DNA of 64,000 bases from Phytoseiulus persimilis (lineage: Eukaryota; Arthropoda; Arachnida; Mesostigmata; Phytoseiidae): assembly GCA_037576195.1 (NCBI GenBank), contig CM075101.1, positions 30,132,001 through 30,196,000 of the forward strand, read 5' to 3'. Under the pieces are notes generated by a model. That model did not search any database. It saw nothing but the letters and a program-made list of their open reading frames with translations, and was not told the origin of the DNA. Positions 59,523-64,000 of the stretch are shown piece by piece (within the stretch, counting starts at the first letter, position 1; each line of letters opens with the position of its first letter). A program made the position numbers and the translations under genes.

Positions 59523-61836
59523 TCCAACTCGCCTGGAAGCTAATCACATGGATGGTTTCCGCGTAGATCCGAACAAACATTATTTGGATTGTACCATATT
59601 CGATATAGAAGGGCTGGTGTTCCATCTTTTTTCGTAGCTCAGTTGTCACGGATCTCATCTTGGAAAACATCCAACGCGAAAAGAGGTTATTCCCACGCAA
59701 AATCCAGCAGAGGCTCCTCAAATGATCTTCAATCGTTACGAATTATTTTTACCGCCGTTAGGTGAAGTCATGCTCATGGGTGCCTCAGGGCTATCCTCGA
59801 AATTCTTCAAACACTGCATCCTCGTGGATTGGGATATAAAGGAAACAAATCATTGAAAAAAAGAGGGATGAGATCCCGACCACTGCACTTGTGATTTATA
59901 GTATTAACATTATGCATACCCAGGGGCGTACCCAGATTTTTTTATGGGGGGGGCAAGGATGTGATGATGAAGCCGATGATGATGATGATCATCGTCTCGA
60001 GATTTTCATGACGCAATCAACATGGTTTTCAAACCTGTGAGAATTTTCCTGATAAGACTGAATCTTTGTGGAACTTTTCGTCCATCAAAGTAGAATATAA
60101 TCCACTCTTCTCAATATCATCACCCCTGGGTACGCCACTGTGCATACCCTGAAATCCCGCGGATAACGAACCTTATTTTTTCGATTGTTCCCCAAAAACA
60201 AACATAAGATAACCTTTGCGTCTGGCAAACTTATCAGATAACGGGCTCGGCAGGTATCGATCTCATCGGATGCTTTTTTTGAGAGAAGAACGAGGAAAAA
60301 AAGATAGGGGTCAAGTTCAGTAGCTGAACTAGTGGCTCCGTAAGCTTACGTTCCTCATCGATCTCATCAACGACCAGTATCATGGACGCGAGCCGCTAAC
60401 GGCAAAACGGGTGATTCGCTTACGCTGCTCGTCAGTGCCGCACAGCCCAACCCCGGGTGGTTTTAGTTTCGTTGCGGCCAGCTTCCGCCACAACACGCGA
60501 ACCCTCGCCGGTAGAATGTAAGCCTGCATTAAAAGGTTCTCTATCTTTGAGGATTCTAGGGCATGTTCGTTCCCATGGAATGAGGAAAAGCAAACCATGG
60601 GTAGTTTAATCAGGAAATAAAATTTGAACGATGTTCGGGTCGCTCTTCAAATCGTTTTCTCGGGAAGGAAACAATTCGAAGATATCCATATCGCTCGGAT
60701 CCGAGGTCGGTGAACTTTTCACGTCATGTGGTTCCCCTCATCGTATCCTTGAGGTAGACACGATCAGACATATAAACTCATTCAGGGTGATAATCAAGCT
60801 CGACGGGATGCTCGAGCTGGCGTCGCGTTTGAAGTTTTCCAGGGGTCTTCCCACCAAGGGATTTCCTCTTCTTCTGTCAACGCCACACAGGGAAGTGGAG
60901 CTTATCATACTTGCGACCTCCTCAAGGTCGACGAGAGCCTTCCATGAGTTTCCTCTCTGACCACAAGGCTTTCTGTCATATCTGAGCAATTTCTCTCTTC
61001 TGCGCGGTCTATAGAGGATTGTGGCTCAGCTCTTTTGTGCCGAAAGCCATTGAGAATAAGTCTCGGGATCGGCTAAGAGCTGGAAGTCTGCCTTTGTTGT
61101 TATTGATATCAACTTGTATCAAAATATTGCTGCGGAGACGTTGCGATGCGAGTCTCTCTGAGCCTTACTCAACGAAATTCTTCAACCTGTGATCGACGAA
61201 ACCATGAAATATCAGGATAGCGGCGATCGAGCGGAAGTTGTCGACGAACGAAACATTTCCTCACGGATTGTCATCCTCGAGAAACGAACCGAGACGGGCA
61301 CTCTCTTGTCGATTCCCTGTAGTTGCGCCAGATGCCCTCTCGAGCATTTGGTCATGCTGAGAACTCATCAGACCCTCAGGCGACGCCAGTAAGGAATGTT
61401 ATGAGTAGGGGTAACGGATTGGTCATCTGATCGAGACCAGCAGCTGAGGGTCATTCTGCTTGCTCCGCGATCTCCCGTTCTATCAGCGAACAACTAGAGA
61501 GTTCTCAAAACTCTGGCGAGTTCGCAGCTGGGCGGCTTGCGCGGAATATGTAATTTGGGTGTTGAGCATAAGTTGTTTCGGCGCACAAGTTGCCCCTTTC
61601 CTGACCGCCCCGAGCTGATCCCTTTGCCAAAGCCGAGCCAGGACCCGTGCTTCGAACCGAGTCATAGCTCTCATTCCGGGAGTTCCCAACTTGGCACTCG
61701 ATAACGACTAACAGCGAGAGCAATTTCTGACTGCTTCTGCGCGAGGGCCCCTCGTGAAAAGAAAAAGCGAGTATGATGGTCCTTCAGATGGAATTCGTAA
61801 GGTGGTCCCTCCACATCAGTTATCAAGATTGTTGGT
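59523..61836 (-). CDS. unidentified gene candidate, four phase-compatible exons
   Basis: Exons on the minus strand: 61836-61698 (46 codons, enters phase 2), 60956-60762 (65 codons, phase 0 to 0), 60523-60424 (33 codons, strong GTAAGC donor) and 59726-59523 (67 codons, GTAACG donor). The phases agree throughout. Segments include ILITDVEGPPYEFHLKDHHT, SWKALVDLEEVASMISSTSL, SSLIITLNEFICLI, ARVRVLWRKLAATKL, RKKMEHQPFYIEYGTIQIMF and IYAETIHVISFQASW. They read as an ordered protein with no domain I know. Donors at 61697 (GTGCCA) and 60761 (GTGTCT) are weak. Neither end of the gene is located. The MITE at 59921-60140 lies in the intron between the last two exons. Confidence 0.42.
59913..59920. repeat. 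left target-site duplication of the MITE
   Basis: TGCATACC, identical to the eight bases after the element at 60141-60148. Confidence 0.85.
59921..60140. mobile_element. 220 bp hAT-like MITE
   Basis: Non-autonomous DNA transposon remnant. The left end CAGGGGCGTACCCAG and the right end (read on the other strand) CAGTGGCGTACCCAG are inverted repeats that match at 14 of 15 positions. They are flanked by a perfect 8 bp duplication, TGCATACC. An 8 bp duplication and ends starting CAG are typical of the hAT superfamily (family knowledge). Inside are a T7 run, a G8 run and a short GAT repeat; there is no open frame. The perfect duplication suggests a fairly recent insertion. Confidence 0.85.
59959..59995. 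repeat. imperfect GAT microsatellite inside the MITE
   Basis: Imperfect run of GAT/GATGAT units, ending GATGATCATCG. Confidence 0.7.
60141..60148. repeat. right target-site duplication of the MITE
   Basis: TGCATACC, a perfect copy of 59913-59920. Confidence 0.85.
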
Positions 61837-63714
61837 CTATGGATGCCGGTGATCAATAAACCGTAATTTATTTATATCAGAGCGGGAACTTCCGTAACGG
61901 CGACGGAAGATGACCCAAGATAACCTGATCGATAAGACGGCGACGAATACGCCATAGACCGATAAGCCGCCGCCGCTGACTCAGGCGCCACGCCGAGCCG
62001 GCACGAGCATCTTCAGTCAAAGGCCAAGCGCATCTGGGGCAGCTTCATCTTCATTTTCGAGACTTTCCAAACTCAGTCAATCGTCTGGTCAGGTCTGGTG
62101 AGCGTTCCTTCTCATTCACTAGTGTGATATGTCGCGCTCGTCGCCCCGAGTCGAGACTTGAATCTCTCCGTCTAGTTTCGCGGGAATTGAGCGGGTGCTT
62201 GGCGTGGAGCGCTGTCTGGACTACCTGAGAGTGATGAAGTTGAATCCGTGTTCCGGTGCAACGAATCATCAGATAATCCCCTGAGACGACGGCAATGCAA
62301 ACAGATAGGTCTCAATAACAGGATATCGCAGTCATCGCTCGCGGCTGATTCAGAACGCGATCGTCGAGGCAGAATATTCACAGGGCGCCACGCATGGGGA
62401 AGTTTTCAGTCACCGAGCTCCATAGACTGGTGGAACTGGCAGCTCCCGTGTCTCTCCGGATCTCGGATCATCTTCCCCTCTAATTCTGCATCACTCCTGT
62501 CTCGGCGGACGAAAACGTGAATGTATATGAGTTTCCCGACCGCGAGGAGCTCGTCTACATAGTTGCACGGGAAGAATGGGCACCCTGCTTGGTACGAGCA
62601 TTCCATTTGAATCCCACTCAACGTCCAGAGAAATAGGTTGGATACCGCACGGAGGGGCGCATCAATTCCTCAACAAATCCGTTGGTGTGTAGCTTGAGCT
62701 GCGAGCTTGAAGAACATTCGATCCAGATGACCTCTGCAAAGCTCCATGAGCTCTAGCGTGACGTCTGCAGTGAAACACCAGCTAGCAAGTGCTTGATCCC
62801 TCTGAGAAAAGAAGGGACGAGCGAGCGAGGCAGCCGGAAGAAACGGTGAATTCATTTGTCGCTCCGCATGCACTATCATCGCAGTGTCTTCTGCTATTTT
62901 CATCGAGGACGACAATATTCTCCGAAGAGCTGATTCGAATGAAGTTCGACTGCTTTGAAATGCCCCAGGGAAGCCGAATGAAACGAGGAAAAACTGTAGT
63001 TCATATGACTCCAGATCGCTGGGGCTGCTCTCAGAAATAATATCGTCAGACTCGAAATCCAAGCTATTCGACAAGCGCCGTTTCCGGATCCGAATTCAAG
63101 TTCGAGTAACTTTGCTGCTCATACAAATCGAACTCACATAAAACTCAATTGGGTTCGGTCGCTCTCCGATGCTGGTAGAAAACACAGCTCGCTCAGGAGT
63201 CACGCTCCCAGATGAGTCCGCTTCCACTGCGATCCGGCGAGATCTAGAAAACATGTTCCCGTGCCGCGGATGTTTCACAATGATATGGATATTTCGGGAG
63301 TTCTCCATGAGAGGACATAGCCGTCATTCGAGGGCTCTCGATTCACGAAAGGAGAAATCAGCGGATCTACGATTGACTATCGGAACATCACGATGAATGT
63401 ATACATTGCAAAAAGTAGGAAGACTACCATCTAGAGATGGAGCTGCCCTCCTCCCCAGCGAACCAATTTCAGCTGCTAAAGCATGGAACGAATGCAAACA
63501 ACATCGAATATTCTGGAGAGGGCGTCGAATGAGAGTTCGTAGAAGCAGGAGGGAGTCGAAAGTTGCTTCGCGACCGAAGCCTGACTTCGGGCAAGTCGAG
63601 GCCTCGCTTTGGGGGCAGGATGATGAAACTCCAACTCGCTTTTCAGAGCTGAATTCCTATTCAAGCGCTGACAGAGCCGTGGCTTCTTAATTCCACAACT
63701 CATTCTAAATGCAG
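61837..63714. other. no assigned gene
   Basis: Upstream of the right-hand candidate gene. The longest frame is on the minus strand at 63074-62670 (134 codons), with an acidic Ser-rich start (SLDFESDDIISESSPSDLES). No domain or splice pair is clear. Confidence 0.35.
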
Positions 63715-64000
63715 AACCCGGAAGACGACCTTGAACTCGGAGACGGAACCTGAGTCCTTCGAAATTAACTCGCCTATCGGAATGCGACTCGAAAAAATCC
63801 AAAAATCTCGCCCGGGACTGCGGGGAACGATCTTGATCGGGTTATGCTTCTGCCCGGTTTTCATGCCCGACTTCAGAGCGGCCGCCGCCGTGTGGATCAA
63901 CGCGAGTCGAAGATCCAAAGGGTTGCCAGCAACCCTTCACCGAATCGTCGCGCCCGACGTCTGGAAGCGGAACCGTACGCCGGAAGATCGGCACACAGAA
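63715..64000 (+). CDS. open frame running off the right edge, unidentified
   Basis: After an acceptor (CATTCTAAATGCAG) the plus strand stays open for 95 codons to the window end. It contains a hydrophobic stretch (GTILIGLCFCPVFMPDF) and WINASRRSKGLPATLHRI. The minus strand is also open over 63918-63700, so the strand is not settled. It would be a partial exon. Confidence 0.28.

Noticed and set aside
1-64000. CRISPR arrays, bacterial operons, rRNA genes, LTR or retroviral elements, Polintons
   Set aside because: No regular direct repeats with spacers, no rRNA core sequences, and no capsid, reverse transcriptase or integrase motifs were seen on either strand.

Overview
The window looks like nuclear DNA of an arthropod, most likely a mite. 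The evidence is direct: genes are split into short exons by mostly short introns (about 80-300 bp) with canonical GT...AG ends, and there is a chelicerate-type R&R cuticle protein, animal cell-adhesion and cell-polarity genes, and a eukaryotic tRNA-Leu with A and B boxes. Base composition is close to balanced. A phytoseiid mite such as Galendromus (Metaseiulus) fits, but that is inference and no species-specific marker was checked.

Layout. At 1.6-6.7 kb on the minus strand lies the 5' half of a stardust/PALS1-type MAGUK (start codon, L27-like region, first residues of the PDZ); the rest runs off the left edge. From 9.5 to 23 kb are scattered minus-strand segments with good reading frames, splice sites and compatible phases whose products I cannot name, plus a tRNA-Leu(UAA) at 17.6 kb. 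An ELOVL fatty-acid elongase (+) lies at 23.9-24.7 kb. Tensin (+), ten exons from SH2 to PTB, fills 29.6-35.0 kb. A LOTUS/OST-HTH protein (+) ends at 39.5 kb, tail to tail with a MALSU1/RsfS-type mitochondrial ribosome factor (-) at 40.2-41.6 kb. Mitoferrin (+) stretches from 43.1 to 56.2 kb. Its 8.8 kb third intron holds an antisense cuticle-protein gene, and its fourth exon shows an apparent one-base frameshift. The right end (58-62 kb) holds another unidentified minus-strand gene candidate, with a 220 bp hAT-like MITE in one of its introns.

The named genes do not form one pathway. Two act in mitochondria (iron import, large-ribosomal-subunit assembly), two in epithelial polarity or adhesion (stardust, tensin), and one each in lipid elongation, RNA regulation and cuticle. 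I found no CRISPR array, rRNA, retroviral or LTR element, or Polinton. Exon ends were placed by eye from splice consensus, phase and protein similarity recalled from memory; no database search was possible.
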